A DNA stretch of 64,000 nt, from contig QXCR01000091.1 in assembly GCA_004380135.1 (NCBI GenBank), positions 1-64,000 on the forward strand, given 5' to 3'. The notes beneath the pieces are model-generated. The model was not told the origin of the DNA and made no database searches. It saw only the letters and a list, made by a program, of their open reading frames with translations. The translations under genes and the position numbers were made by a program. Positions 53,970 through 64,000 of the stretch are shown piece by piece; position 1 is the first letter of the stretch, and every line of letters begins with the position of its first letter. The stretch is from Stemphylium vesicarium. Taxonomy: Eukaryota; Ascomycota; Dothideomycetes; Pleosporales; Pleosporaceae.

Positions 53970-54957
53970 AGGGAGGAAGATGGTCTTGAAGTGAACCACT
54001 GGATGGGTGTTAGTAGTTGATGAAAGGGTAGGAGAGTGGAAGCTCACTGTTGGAGGTAAGTCTTAGGCAAGGGCCGAGTGCTTGGATGGGTCTTGAGTGC
54101 GTTGTGCAGAGGATAGTGAGCGGATGATTCAACTCTACGTGGCTGATTGCAGCTTCTTTTATATCCTTCATTCCAGTCTGTTGAGCGGAAATAGTTCGGA
54201 ATACTTGACGATAGTTTTACATTGTGTCAATGTTTCCGTCGGCGGTACCTGGTATGGAGTGAAAACTCAGCTGTACTGTTCCGTATCTTCCTATCTGGAT
54301 TACTACACAGCAACGGACGACTTTTTGTTTTGAATGAAGGCCTGGATGCCGTCGATGTATGTGCAGCACGCGGTTGGGCATGGGTAGGTAGTCGGGAAAA
54401 TAGGGCGCAGTATGAGGCGGTTTTTTTGTTTCGTATTGCACGTCTCTCCTAGTGGTACATGTTACGGGGTGCCAACTTTATTCTCCTCTTACGCTAATCC
54501 TGATGATGACAACAGATAACAAACCAACATATTATGTCTTACTGTCAAAGCTCTTCTCTTGGCGTAACACAGTAATGCGGAGTGAAAACCTTATTCTCAC
54601 TCTTATCTTCTAATCTCGATTACTACGCTTACATGCGTTATCAATCAGATCCATATAGAGGCTTACAGCTCGATATCAGGAAAAAACGGCAGTTCCAGTT
54701 GAGCAAAGATGATATATTGGACTGAGCCTGGCTCAGTCCAGCCGCAAGGAAAATGGTCTAATTGGATGATGAGTACATACAGACACAGACACAGACAGGC
54801 TGTTAATTCCAAGTTTCAGATTGTCTGTTGGACATCGAAGTCATGCAATGTAACTTTTCCATTCACACCAGCGTTCCCTTCCTTTCTTCATCTATTCCAT
54901 CCACCATGCATTACCCCCATAGACATCAAAACCTCCCCCACCGTAACAAATAGAATC
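53970..54957. other. Intergenic region
   Basis: About 1 kb. The left part holds the 5' UTR intron and promoter of the secreted-protein gene; the right end holds the 3' UTR of the disordered-protein gene. Short frames at 54097-54452 lack support. A small ACAGAC repeat lies at 54779-54797. Confidence 0.45.
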
Positions 54958-57024
54958 TCACATGTACAACCTCGCCTCCTCGTTCTCCCACCAGCACTCT
55001 CCCTCTAGGCCCCTCCTCTTCTCCTTCTCCGTTCCTTTTTTTCCATGAAATCCCATCCCAAACCCATCATGTCCCCCCAAACCAGCTTGCGGAAGCTGAC
55101 CCGTTACGCTCGGTAGTTGGACCTTGGCATCAATAATGAATGGCGACGTGGATGCGGATGCGGATGCTGACGATGTTGAAGACGAAGATGAAGGTTTGGC
55201 AAGGACTACCGGAGGTGGAGGAGGCGCCGGATGTGTGATACTGAAATCCGGTTCATCCGCCTCTAGCTCGCCATCCCCTTCTCCTTCATCCACTCCTCCT
55301 TCTCCATTTCCATCTCCGTCCCCATCCTTCCCTCCCTCATCACTACGTGATGTACCACCCCAACCCTTAACCCCAACCTCGACATCGAAAATCCGCTCAC
55401 TGGAATGCGATGGCGAAGGTCTCAACCCCTGCTGCGGCGGGCCTAGACTCAAATTCATCATCGCAGCCGGTGAGCTAAGCAGCGTCGGCTCCAGCGACGG
55501 GGAGCACGGTGTATTCTCAGGACGTGTATCGTGGCGGATGAGGTCATTCAGAGATGTGTTTGGTGAGCACGAAGCAGTTGAGGCGGGTGGAGAGGGAGGA
55601 GGTGAGGTGAGAGTGTGGGGGAAATAGTGTGTTGATGGGCGGGCTGAGGCTTCTTTTTTGCTGGGGGTGGGGTGCGTGCTGTGGGGAGAGGGGATGGAGA
55701 TGGGTATGGAGTGCGGTTCTGTGGCTACTTGTGGATTGGATGGTACTGCTGCGGCTCGGGCGAGGCGGCGCTGTGTTCGGGATGGTTTGATGGCTGGGGA
55801 GGTAGAGGGGCTAGAGTCTGACAATGATGATGGTGATGGGGAGGTACTGGCATTTCTTGTGGGAGCTACGCGTAGGCCTAGACGACGGGATTGTCGTATG
55901 GCGACGCGAGGCTTGATTTGTCGTGCCGCAGGTGTTGGCGTTTCTGGTACTTCGTCGCCAGATGGTGAGGGCGAGATCGAGCGTTCTAGAGATGGCGTGC
56001 TGGCTTCGAAGCTTGAAAAGTCTGGATAGGGGACTTTGCGCCGTTCTTTTGTTACGAGAAACGAGGTATCGTCCGTTGATGCGCGAGGGAGAATACCGAT
56101 TTGGTGAAGACAAGGACCTGCTGCGACGTGGCTTTGCAAAGTGTCTGCTTCTTCGGCAACCATGCGTCCTTTGCCTTTGTCCACTTTACTTGACCGCCGT
56201 GATTTGAACAAGTCACTCAAGCTGAAGTGCGAGTCCTTGCGTCTGCGCTTCTCACCTTGCGTGCGAGATGCGCGAGTGACGCCGGGTTCATCCGGACAAG
56301 TATCCCCGTCATAGAATACATCATGAACGTGGGGTGCTTGTGCGTCTGGTGCTCGTTGCGCCTGGAGGGTTTCCTGGAAAGTGTTCCAGTCAGCGGTGGT
56401 GTAGAAGGAGCTGGGACCGACCTCGCCGGTGACGTCGAAATATTCGCTTACATTTGGAAGATGGGATGGACCGTTCCATGTTGCCAACTCAAGGTTGCAT
56501 TGTGTGTTTGGGTGTTCCGCACTCTCATACAAGTTCAGAGATGTATTTGAGTGTCGTGCACGAAGAGGAATGAGCTGAGGATTGCCGTCTTCAGTGGAGC
56601 CTCTTCGGCTGCCGAACAGACGCTTGAGCTTATGATTGAGCTTATCGATAAACTCTACAACTTGTGAAGGCCTCCGGCCTTGTCCCAATACATGTCCTGT
56701 ACCGTTTGCAGGACTAGGGGGTGTAGTGGGAAGGGTAGAATAGGTGCTATCGAAAGTAGACCACGGCTCCGGCATGGTAACGTCGTACTCTGGTGGCTGT
56801 AAACAAGGACAGTCAATGGCAGTTTCTTGCACCGAATCAGACTTTCTCCTACGCTTCCTCAAGAAGGCACGCGTCTGTAAGAAGGATTCCGATACTCGTC
56901 GTTTCAACGGAAGCTTTGGAGGATAAGACAATTGGTGAACTTCGGGATCGATCTCAGTCTGCTGGACCTTCACGATAACAGAAGGCTCGTTGAACAATAT
57001 ACGATGAGGAATTTGAGTGCTCAT
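54958..57024 (-). CDS. Long disordered protein of unknown function
   Basis: A single coding exon of 688 residues from ATG 57024 (MSTQIPHRILFNEPSVIVKV). Ordered-looking segments are few: FLQTRAFLRKRRRKS near 60, SQVVEFIDKLNHKLKRLFGS near 125 and SHFSLSDLFKSRRSSKVDKG near 270. The rest is Ser/Pro/Thr-rich low complexity, with an acidic Gly/Asp/Glu run near 600 and a Ser/Ala run before the C-terminus, which ends GECWWENEEARLYM. A likely 5' UTR intron precedes the ATG (GTAAGC near 57150, acceptor ATCAACAG near 57099). FIDKLNHKLKRLFGSRR recalls short basic amphipathic helices that touch membranes. No known family. Confidence 0.7.
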   Translation of the reverse strand: MSTQIPHRILFNEPSVIVKVQQTEIDPEVHQLSYPPKLPLKRRVSESFLQTRAFLRKRRRKSDSVQETAIDCPCLQPPEYDVTMPEPWSTFDSTYSTLPTTPPSPANGTGHVLGQGRRPSQVVEFIDKLNHKLKRLFGSRRGSTEDGNPQLIPLRARHSNTSLNLYESAEHPNTQCNLELATWNGPSHLPNVSEYFDVTGEVGPSSFYTTADWNTFQETLQAQRAPDAQAPHVHDVFYDGDTCPDEPGVTRASRTQGEKRRRKDSHFSLSDLFKSRRSSKVDKGKGRMVAEEADTLQSHVAAGPCLHQIGILPRASTDDTSFLVTKERRKVPYPDFSSFEASTPSLERSISPSPSGDEVPETPTPAARQIKPRVAIRQSRRLGLRVAPTRNASTSPSPSSLSDSSPSTSPAIKPSRTQRRLARAAAVPSNPQVATEPHSIPISIPSPHSTHPTPSKKEASARPSTHYFPHTLTSPPPSPPASTASCSPNTSLNDLIRHDTRPENTPCSPSLEPTLLSSPAAMMNLSLGPPQQGLRPSPSHSSERIFDVEVGVKGWGGTSRSDEGGKDGDGDGNGEGGVDEGEGDGELEADEPDFSITHPAPPPPPVVLAKPSSSSSTSSASASASTSPFIIDAKVQLPSVTGQLPQAGLGGHDGFGMGFHGKKGTEKEKRRGLEGECWWENEEARLYM

Positions 57025-58037
57025 AGCTTGGAACAACCAAAAGCTTTTCGGGCAGAGCGAAGGTGAAGGTAGAGACGGAAGTGAAGCTTCCGAATCCTGT
57101 TGATACAAAATACAACGTGGTTACGTAGCGCCCTAGCAGACTTTAATAGCTTACCCATAGCAACGGTACGATGCGCAGGGGGAGCCGCCTTCATGCAGTC
57201 CTCGAACACGTGATTGGTGTACCAGAAGATGTAAACGAGAGCTCGAGTGAAGAGAGGAGATACGATCGATACAATGGTACGGACCTGGCTAGAGCGTCAC
57301 GAAGCCAGAGGTACACCGTCGAAGCCACGAGGAAGCCGTCTGGAATAGATAAGGATTCCCTGTACTGCATATTGCACGAGCGTTCGCCAGAGAGGAACAT
57401 TGCACGCATTTCCAATAGTATATGTCCTATGGGGAACGTTCGGAGCTGAGAAGCGCCTTCTGGTTCCACGGTCCTGTTCCCCCACCGTAGTTTTCAATAA
57501 GGAAAGTTCCGTCCTTTGTACCCGGTTTTTTAGACCCTGGAAGATTGCGCATGTTCGCCATGATTACCGCATGGGGTGAGCTATGTGGATACCGTATTGA
57601 GAGAGACCCAAGGAATTCACATTTTGGTTCGATAAACACCATCCAGTTGAACTGTGAAGGTCTCATAAGTGGCACGAAGTTGCAATCGTGTCAATTGGTA
57701 CTTTCTGTGACTGGGCATCGAAAATTGAGCGTAAGCATACGTTGGCCAGATTCTGTATTGCTCGATCAGATGGATTTTCAATACGGCCCGGATGCTGAAG
57801 TTGCGCTTTGGAAAACGGTGGTGAAGCCGCATATTCTGATTGGCGAACTCGGACGTGGTTGTGGTCCAGATGAAGTCGTGTCGGGGTCGCTTCGACTTGC
57901 TGCGATAAGATAAGCCCTAACGCCGATCTGCAAACACGCCAAACACGGCCAGCCCGCAATGACACCACCATCTTCGCTTTGGCGGCTCGCGAATCGCATA
58001 CACTCGCTGATGCCACGATAGTTTTCCAAGGCTCCTG
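57025..58037. other. Divergent promoter region
   Basis: About 1 kb between the leftward disordered-protein gene and the rightward COQ6 gene. It contains the 5' UTR intron of the former. Overlapping frames of 70-120 codons on both strands show no family or splice support. Confidence 0.45.
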
Positions 58038-59578
58038 ATGCCGCCTCGAATATCACTGGGAGCGCCCAGAGCCCGATCGTCACGATCGGCAATCTGGGTT
58101 CGTCTGCAGCCTCACCGGAGGTTCGCTTCGAGTTCCGCAGATGCGCCTGAAGTCTACGATGTCGTCTGTGTAGGCGGCGGGCCGGCAGGCCTCAGCCTGC
58201 TGACAGGCCTGAAATCTTCACCAATCACTAGTGGACTTAAAGTCGCCCTTATTGAAGGACAAGACTTGCAGAAGAGTCGATTGGCGCAAGATGCGAGTCT
58301 GGAAAGCTTCTCAAATAGATGTAGCTCTCTCACGCCAGCCTCTGTAAGAAACCTCCAGGGTACGAATGAGCATGTAACTTGTCAATTAGTGCATTACCTA
58401 ACCTACGTGGTATAGAGATTGGTGCATGGGCACATGTCAACAAACCCCGAGTGCAACCCTACCAAGAGATGCAGGTATGGGACGGCGTGACCGATGCGCG
58501 CATATCTTTCGACTGGCATACAGCAAAGCCTCTTCTTACCCCTCGTAATCCGGCCCAGCCAACGACTATTGCATACATGATCGAGAATGTCAACACCGTC
58601 ACTGCCCTGCTCAGCCGGCTCGAACAACTTGGAGGCGTAGACTTTTACACGTCTACCAAGGTCAACTCGATAGATCTAGGCGCCGATACCGAAAAGATGG
58701 ACTTTTCTTCCTGGCCTATACTCACACTGTCAAATGGGAAGAGTTTGGCAGCGAGACTGTTGGTAGGGGCCGACGGTGCGAACAGTCCAGTACGGACATT
58801 TGCAGGCATTGAGTCGAGAGGCTTCGACTACGGGAGACACGGGGTTGTGGCTAGCCTAAAGCTTGAGGGGCAAGGCTGGGGCGGACAAGATCACAAGATT
58901 GCGTATCAACGCTTCTTACCAACTGGGCCAATTGCCATGCTGCCATTACCTGGCAATATGTCGACGCTTGTATGGAGCACAACCCCCGAGCGTGCGGCCA
59001 AGCTCAAGGAACTGTCGCAGGAAGACTTTGTCGCCATGGTCAACGCAGGCTTTAGATTGTCTCCGACCGATCTTGAGTACCTTCACACCCTCTCCTCAGG
59101 ACAAGCAGAAGAGATTGCATGGAGAGAGAAGCACACACCCGTCAACGAACACGCAACACCCATGCGGGTAGCTAATGCCCAAGCCGGCACCGTTGCGTCC
59201 TTTCCACTTCGCATGCGCCACGCAGATACCTACACCGGCGAACGAGTCGCACTAGTCGGCGACGCAGCGCACACCATACATCCTCTCGCAGGCCAAGGTC
59301 TGAACCAAGGACAAGGCGATGCGGCATCTCTCGTTCGAACGATATCACACGCCGTACAGACAGGCCAGGACATTGGGTCAACATTGGCACTGGAAAGCTA
59401 CACCAGCGAGCGGTATGCGGAGAACAATGCGATGTTGGGCATATGCGATAAACTGCACAGACTGTATAGTGTAGAATCAGGACCACTCGTCGGACTACGC
59501 AGTCTAGGGCTACGAGCCGTAGATGCAATGGGGCCGCTCAAGGGCTTTTTCATGAGCAAAGCAGCAGGCGGGTCGTAA
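58038..59578 (+). CDS. COQ6: Ubiquinone biosynthesis monooxygenase COQ6, mitochondrial
   Basis: Two exons, 58038-58359 and 58416-59578, give 494 residues; intron 58360-58415 (56 nt, GTACGA, branch CCTAAC, acceptor TATAG) joins ASVRNLQ to EIGAWAHVNK. The N-terminus MPPRISLGAPRARSSRSAIW is Arg/Ser-rich and fits a mitochondrial presequence. FAD-binding signatures are VYDVVCVGGGPAGLSLL (GxGxxG, near 40), LVGADGANSPVR (DG motif) and ALVGDAAHTIHPLAGQGLNQ (GD motif). QEMQVWDGVTDARI and RHGVVASLKLEG are typical of COQ6. The enzyme hydroxylates the C5 position of the coenzyme Q ring at the inner mitochondrial membrane with ferredoxin-supplied electrons. Confidence 0.94.
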
Positions 59579-59920
59579 ACAGCGTCATTGTAATTTTATA
59601 TAAAACATGTATGAATAGCTTGGCAAGAAAACACCACACCACAATAAACGATGTGACTTTTTCAGATGGGAAAGCACTTTTTGTCACAACTTCCTTATAA
59701 GGCACCCTCCTCCATGTTCCCTGCAAAAGAGAGGAATTTGCCCCACAAATGGCGTGCCCCTCTCTCTCTCAAACCCACTCTGCTGCTGCCGTCCGCCCAT
59801 CTTTTACTAAAACAGAACAGTTGTTCCGCAGAATCCCGCAATTCGGAGGAAGAGGGACATTTAAAGCACATTTGCCAATCCTCTGATTTATACTTGTCAT
59901 TGCAACTACGAAAAAGGGCC
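59579..59920. other. Intergenic region
   Basis: About 340 bases between the co-directional COQ6 and ChaC genes. No supported gene. TTCCTTATAAGGCACC near 59690 contains a TATAAG word that could belong to the ChaC core promoter. Confidence 0.4.
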
Positions 59921-61712
59921 ATGGCAGACCAGCATCAAAAGGAGATTGAAGCGTTCGGCAGCAACGACGATTTCTGGATCTTCGGTTACGGGTACGTTTG
60001 AAAACAGATCGATGGTGGCGGTCGTGGTCGTGGTGGTCGTTGTTCTTTCCTTTCCGGTCGAACCAATCTGTTTGTGGGCTTAAAACACTTTTTAACGCCG
60101 GTTGTTAGGAGCTTGATCTGGAAACCACCGCCACACTACGGTACGAAGAAAAAAACCGGCCCGAATGCTCGTTTTGTGGCTTGAATACGCGCAAGCAATG
60201 CACGAAAGGACTTGATTTGTGTTTGCATGGAGAAGAAAAATTGTTCTGATGATTATGAGGTTGTAGATCAGAGATTGCCCGGATATATCGAGGGCTATGT
60301 GAGGAGATTTTGGCAGGTACGTACCCATACATATCCAATTCAATGCCAGTCCCCAAGCCGAAAAAGGGTAAACAGAAGAAGAAGAGAAGAAAAAAGTGGT
60401 TGTAAAAAGATGGAGGTAGAAACGGTTGTTTATCTGAATCGGGTCGGGCTGGCCGCTGGCACCAGAAAGATATGCTAACGTGTGCGATGCAACAGGCTAG
60501 GTAAAAGACGATCCCCCCGAAAAACATCCAAGCACAAGCACATCCCCGCAGAGCTAAGTAAGCAAAGAGAGGGGAGGGAGAGGGGAATCTGGGGTAATGG
60601 ACAAGGCAAAGAGAGGCCAGAGAACGAGTGGGGGAGGGGCGCCTATTCTTTTCTTCTTGGGTTTAGACTGACGTTTGGTATCAAACTTGATAGTGAAGAT
60701 CACCGCGGTACGCCCGAAGCGCCTGGACGCGTTGTTACGTTGATTGAGAAGACGCATTGGGAGACGTTGGGGGATGATGAGGTGAGCAGAGCTTTCCATC
60801 TTTTCTTGTATCTTGCTTCTCTGTATGTTTGCGTTACATTTTCGTTCTTTGACGTGGAACATGTGTCGCCATCTTCCCATATCGCCGGTTTTCCGTGTTT
60901 CCTTCATCTCCAACAAAACAACCATTCCAGCACAGAACAAAATCACCCTAACCATGACAATATCTCCTCTCTTTTCCGTCCACTTATATCACAATCTAAC
61001 ACACCCCTCCCAAGCACCAAGCCAACCCCCGCGTCTGGGGCGCAGCCTACCACATTCCCAAGCACCACGTCGCAACCGTGCGCGCCTACCTCGATCTCCG
61101 CGAAATAAACGGATATTCGATCCAATTCACGCCGTTCCACCCTGCCCTCAGCCGCGCCGAAGTCACCAGTCCGCCACACGAACCTTCGGAAGCTGAAGTC
61201 GCGCCAGGACTCGGTTCTGGTGCTAGCATGGGAAGTGGGGGGATTAGTGGTGGCATTAAAGCAACCAGCACCGTGTCGGTGACGCAGGAAGCAGAGAGTA
61301 TCAGATGTCTGGTGTACATTGGATTACCTGAGAATCCGCAGTTTCTGGGACGACAGGGGGTAGGAGCGTTGGCGGAGAAGATTTTGGAATGTAAGTTTTG
61401 CCTTTTCTCTCTCTCTCTCTCTCTGTCTCTTTTTATATACGCATCCATCACCTTCTTCCAAACACATACTAACCCCCCATCCCTTTCCACCCCACAGCCA
61501 AAGGTCCCAGCGGCGAAAATAAAGAATACCTGTACAATCTCGAGACCGCACTGCTCGGGCTATCCAAGGACAGTGGCGACGCGCATATTAGCGATTTAGC
61601 CAAGCGGTGCAGGGCACTGGAGGCAGAGGCGGGAGTTAAGAGTTACGACGATGGAGAGGGAGTTTTGCGGCGAGTGGAGAGTATGGAGGAGCAGGAGGAG
61701 GTTGAAAAGTGA
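59921..61712 (+). CDS. ChaC-family gamma-glutamylcyclotransferase with a 5-nt micro-exon
   Basis: Seven exons, 59921-59991, 60109-60140, 60267-60316, 60496-60500, 60694-60781, 61015-61390 and 61498-61712, total 837 nt and 278 residues. The protein reads DDFWIFGYGSLIWKPPPHYD, QRLPGYIEGYVRRFWQ, AS (micro-exon), EDHRGTPEAPGRVVTLIEK, GDDEHQANPRVWGAAYHIPK and VRAYLDLREINGYSIQFTPF, i.e. the fixed ChaC order with the substrate-loop motif YGSLIW. Family members cleave glutathione to 5-oxoproline and Cys-Gly in the cytosol. Only the 5-nt exon GCTAG restores the conserved WQASEDHRGTP. Introns are unusually long for this window (117, 126, 179, 193, 233 and 107 nt). An insert rich in Gly/Ser (about residues 145-175) is atypical. 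Confidence 0.9.
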
Positions 61713-62005
61713 TACGACGATGAGCAGAGTGAACGATGATGACTGTTTGTTGGTGGACAGACACAGGTTTGAATTGAAAACGTGCGTGTTGCGTCAACCG
61801 ACACACGACACTATGCCACAATCGCAAGAAAAGACCAGAATTCCTCTTTCACAGGGTGGAAAGCGACTTTTTCATCATGGAGCCAAAATATGAAGGCTTG
61901 TGCGGGTAGTCGCAGGGGTGATGTGATTACAAAGCAACAACGCCCGAGAGATGCATGAACGTCTAGCATGTACAAGAAGAGATTGGAAAAAAAAAGAAAA
62001 AAAAA
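61713..62005. other. Convergent intergenic region
   Basis: About 290 bases between the ChaC and ZIP genes, which end towards each other. An A-rich run (AAAAAAAAAGAAAAAAAAAC) sits at about 61987-62006 by the ZIP stop. No gene. Confidence 0.5.
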
Positions 62006-63420
62006 CTATGCCCATGCGCCTACAAGTGCCATCAACAAAGCCCCTCCCACGACACTGGCGCAGGCTTGTAATCTTCGCTTGCCAGTCAAAATAATATAGC
62101 TCTCGTCGCTGAGAAAGTCTTCGGCGAGTAGCTCCACTAGTCCCGCAAACAAAAGTAGGCCACTCGATATAGCGTTCATGAAGCCCACAGTCAGCAAGCC
62201 AGCTTCGCTCGCGGGGTCGTAGAGGGAGTGAATAGCTAATCCTATGGCTTGGCCGATGGGTGTTGTGGTGCCGTAGGCCATTGCCATGAACCAGGGTTTT
62301 GGCGATCCGACTGGGAAGCGAATGGCGCTGATTCTTGAGCCCAGGGCGAAACCCTCAAATGTCTGGTGGAAGGAGATGGCTACGAGGAGGACGATGAAGG
62401 CAGTGCCTGTGGCGACTGAAAGCGCCATGCCGATGAAGATGGAGTGGAAGAGGATGCCAGCCTCGAGTAGCAAGCATTGGAGGAGTAGCTTCTTGTTTTG
62501 CGCCTCCGTCTTTTCCGGGGTTTCAGGAGACTGGTCGCGGACGTGATTGTTTTCGTCGTGGGCATGGGGGCCGGGTAATAGACGTGATTCGTCCTCTGAT
62601 TCATCTGCATCTTGTCGGGCCAATTCCTCCCTACTAATGTCCAAATCGGAATCGTTGTCGTCGTCTATGGACTTTCGGCCGAGGATTTGGTTTGGCGTCG
62701 TCGGTGTCATGGGCGAGAAGAGCGAAACGGACGGGGATCGTCCGGCCATCAGATTGGCAGACGACTCGACGTCGTGTAGCATGATGCCCGGTACATGGCC
62801 GTTTGTCCGTGGCGTACCGTTGCTATACATGCCGTAGCTATGGCTCCGTTTGTGGCTGGGGCGCGCATCGTCATGGGCGCCGTCAAAGGCAGTCGAATGC
62901 ACGTGTCCTGCTCCCCGTGAAGCAAAGAACATTTCAATGCCCACCACCACAAAGACGGCCGTCATGGCTATGAAGCCTGGCATGGCCGGGTAGCCCTCGT
63001 TCCAGAAGTGAGGCAGACATGGGTCCGTGAGCGATTCGAAGGCAGTCGGTAGGAGGTGGACGAATGCGGTCGCGATGAGGACACCGGTGCCAAAGTGTCT
63101 CGATATAAAGAGGAACTGGTGAGGGACGGGTATCGCGGGAAAGCGCTTGACGATGATGGGGAAGGAGCAAGCTGTTGTATGTTGTAATTAGCAACCTTGG
63201 AACCTTCACATTGGAAGTCGCACGTCATGTCAGACTCACCCGCTGTGCTCAGGGCCAGTATGAGAAACAAGGCAAAGACGTGCAGTGGAGTGTTGTAGTG
63301 TCCCTTGCCGCCTTTGGTCTCGCACTTGGGCCGGCCGCCATCATTGTCCTGTTGTCTTCGGAGCAATTCCGCGTGGAGGATATGTGCAGGTATTTCTGAA
63401 AGGCCTGCATGTGACAACAT
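62006..63420 (-). CDS. ZIP family zinc transporter
   Basis: Two exons, 63420-63240 and 63171-62006, give 448 residues; intron 63172-63239 (68 nt, GTGAGT..AACAG) joins ILALSTA to ACSFPIIVKRFP. Eight membrane helices are visible. ZIP signatures are RHFGTGVLIATAFVHLLPTA (TM2-3 region, His ligand), SIFIGMALSV (TM4) and VAISFHQTFEGFALGSRIS (TM5, HxxxEG metal site). The large loop between TM3 and TM4 is hydrophilic with a His/Asp-rich part (GPHAHDENNH), likely cytosolic and able to bind zinc. Fungal relatives (Zrt1/Zrt2) import Zn2+ at the plasma membrane. The start ATG 63420 follows a possible acceptor, so an additional upstream exon cannot be excluded. Confidence 0.92.
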
Positions 63421-64000
63421 GGTCAATATACAAAGGCAGCAATATCCAGAAAAAGCACATGCGATTTGCCTGCCAGGATTCCGTCTGCCTGCATGGCCGG
63501 TGTTGACAGAAGGTCCAAACGGCGACGGTACGCGCGGACCCGTTGCGCCTGCCCAGGGTTTCCGGGGACCGGAGCCTCTTTGTTCCTCGGCTTCTAGGCC
63601 TATTGTACATGTATTCACCAACTATAGAGTCGTGCATATCGCCTTGCTCGCTTTGAACTGGGTCGCGGGTACTCCCATGCCGTTCGTCATCCTCCAGATG
63701 CGGCCTGTAGAGAGCGAGTCTCGTGCCGGAAGCCAAGAGTTCGCGAGGCTGCCATCCCTGGTGGTACCTTGCAATGAGGTCACAACTTTGCTGACGAATG
63801 AAAACATGCACACCAGTTCGCTCATGAGATTGTTTCACGCCCAGCGACCCTTGTGATGTCACGATACGACACGCATATGTTATGAATCCCATGTAGCATC
63901 AGCCACGGACCATGATGATGCTAATTTTGCTGCCCCTGACGTGTAGCCACGCGTGGGGTCCGAGGCCTACATATAAGCCAGAACCCTGCTTCATAGCCGT
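63421..64000. other. Upstream region of the ZIP gene
   Basis: About 580 bases to the window edge. Open frames here are overlapping and unsupported. It should hold the ZIP promoter; no zinc-response element was identified. Confidence 0.4.

Overview
The window looks like nuclear chromosomal DNA of a filamentous ascomycete, most likely a Dothideomycete of Pleosporales type. The reasons are: protein-coding genes with short GT..AG introns (mostly 45-70 nt, often with a CTAAC/CTRAC branch point just before the acceptor); typical Pezizomycotina families (RTA1, SAT4/rhodopsin-like membrane proteins, Zn2Cys6 regulator, F-box-like LPxELRNxIY proteins, DUF7707-type GPI protein, GH55 glucanase); and a 2-kb AT-rich, TA-saturated, ORF-free block at the left end that looks like a repeat degraded by RIP (repeat-induced point mutation). 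No tRNA, rRNA, CRISPR or bacterial-type feature was seen. All splice sites below were read by eye from donor, branch and acceptor sequences plus frame continuity.

Layout. 1-2.7 kb: RIP-degraded repeat with a GC-normal island. 2.7-16.3 kb: accessory-looking region with a partial unknown gene, a DUF4336 protein, an unresolved small multi-exon gene, two RTA1-like membrane proteins, a Zn2Cys6 transcription factor, an F-box-like protein, a secreted berberine-bridge-type FAD oxidase and a SAT4-family membrane protein. 16.4-29.8 kb: mostly housekeeping genes, namely VPS8 (CORVET tether) divergent from a GPALPP/DUF3752 protein, an F-box-like protein, an unknown acidic protein, a mitochondrial PPR-like protein and an MFS transporter. 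29.8-35.4 kb: gene-poor, with two neighbouring copies of a diverged repeat family (a third copy lies at 23.6 kb) and an F-box-like pseudogene with two in-frame stops. 35.4-64 kb: GH55 exo-beta-1,3-glucanase, a PKKP-repeat protein, a large STE20-type kinase with a tandem EW(S/T)FP motif array, a beta-lactamase-fold serine hydrolase, a SAS4-like chromatin protein, the PX-domain protein YPT35, a GPI-anchored Cys-rich protein, a small secreted protein with a dibasic site, a long disordered protein, COQ6 (ubiquinone hydroxylase), a ChaC gamma-glutamylcyclotransferase whose model needs a 5-nt micro-exon, and a ZIP zinc transporter.

Functional links. The two RTA1 genes, the Zn2Cys6 regulator, the FAD oxidase and the SAT4-like protein sit within about 11 kb and could be co-regulated, but no backbone enzyme (PKS, NRPS, terpene synthase) is present, so I do not call a biosynthetic cluster. 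VPS8 and YPT35 both act on endosomal/vacuolar membranes but lie about 28 kb apart. The most unusual items are the 5-nt micro-exon and long introns of the ChaC gene, the diverged three-copy intergenic family, the kinase motif array, and the disrupted F-box-like gene.
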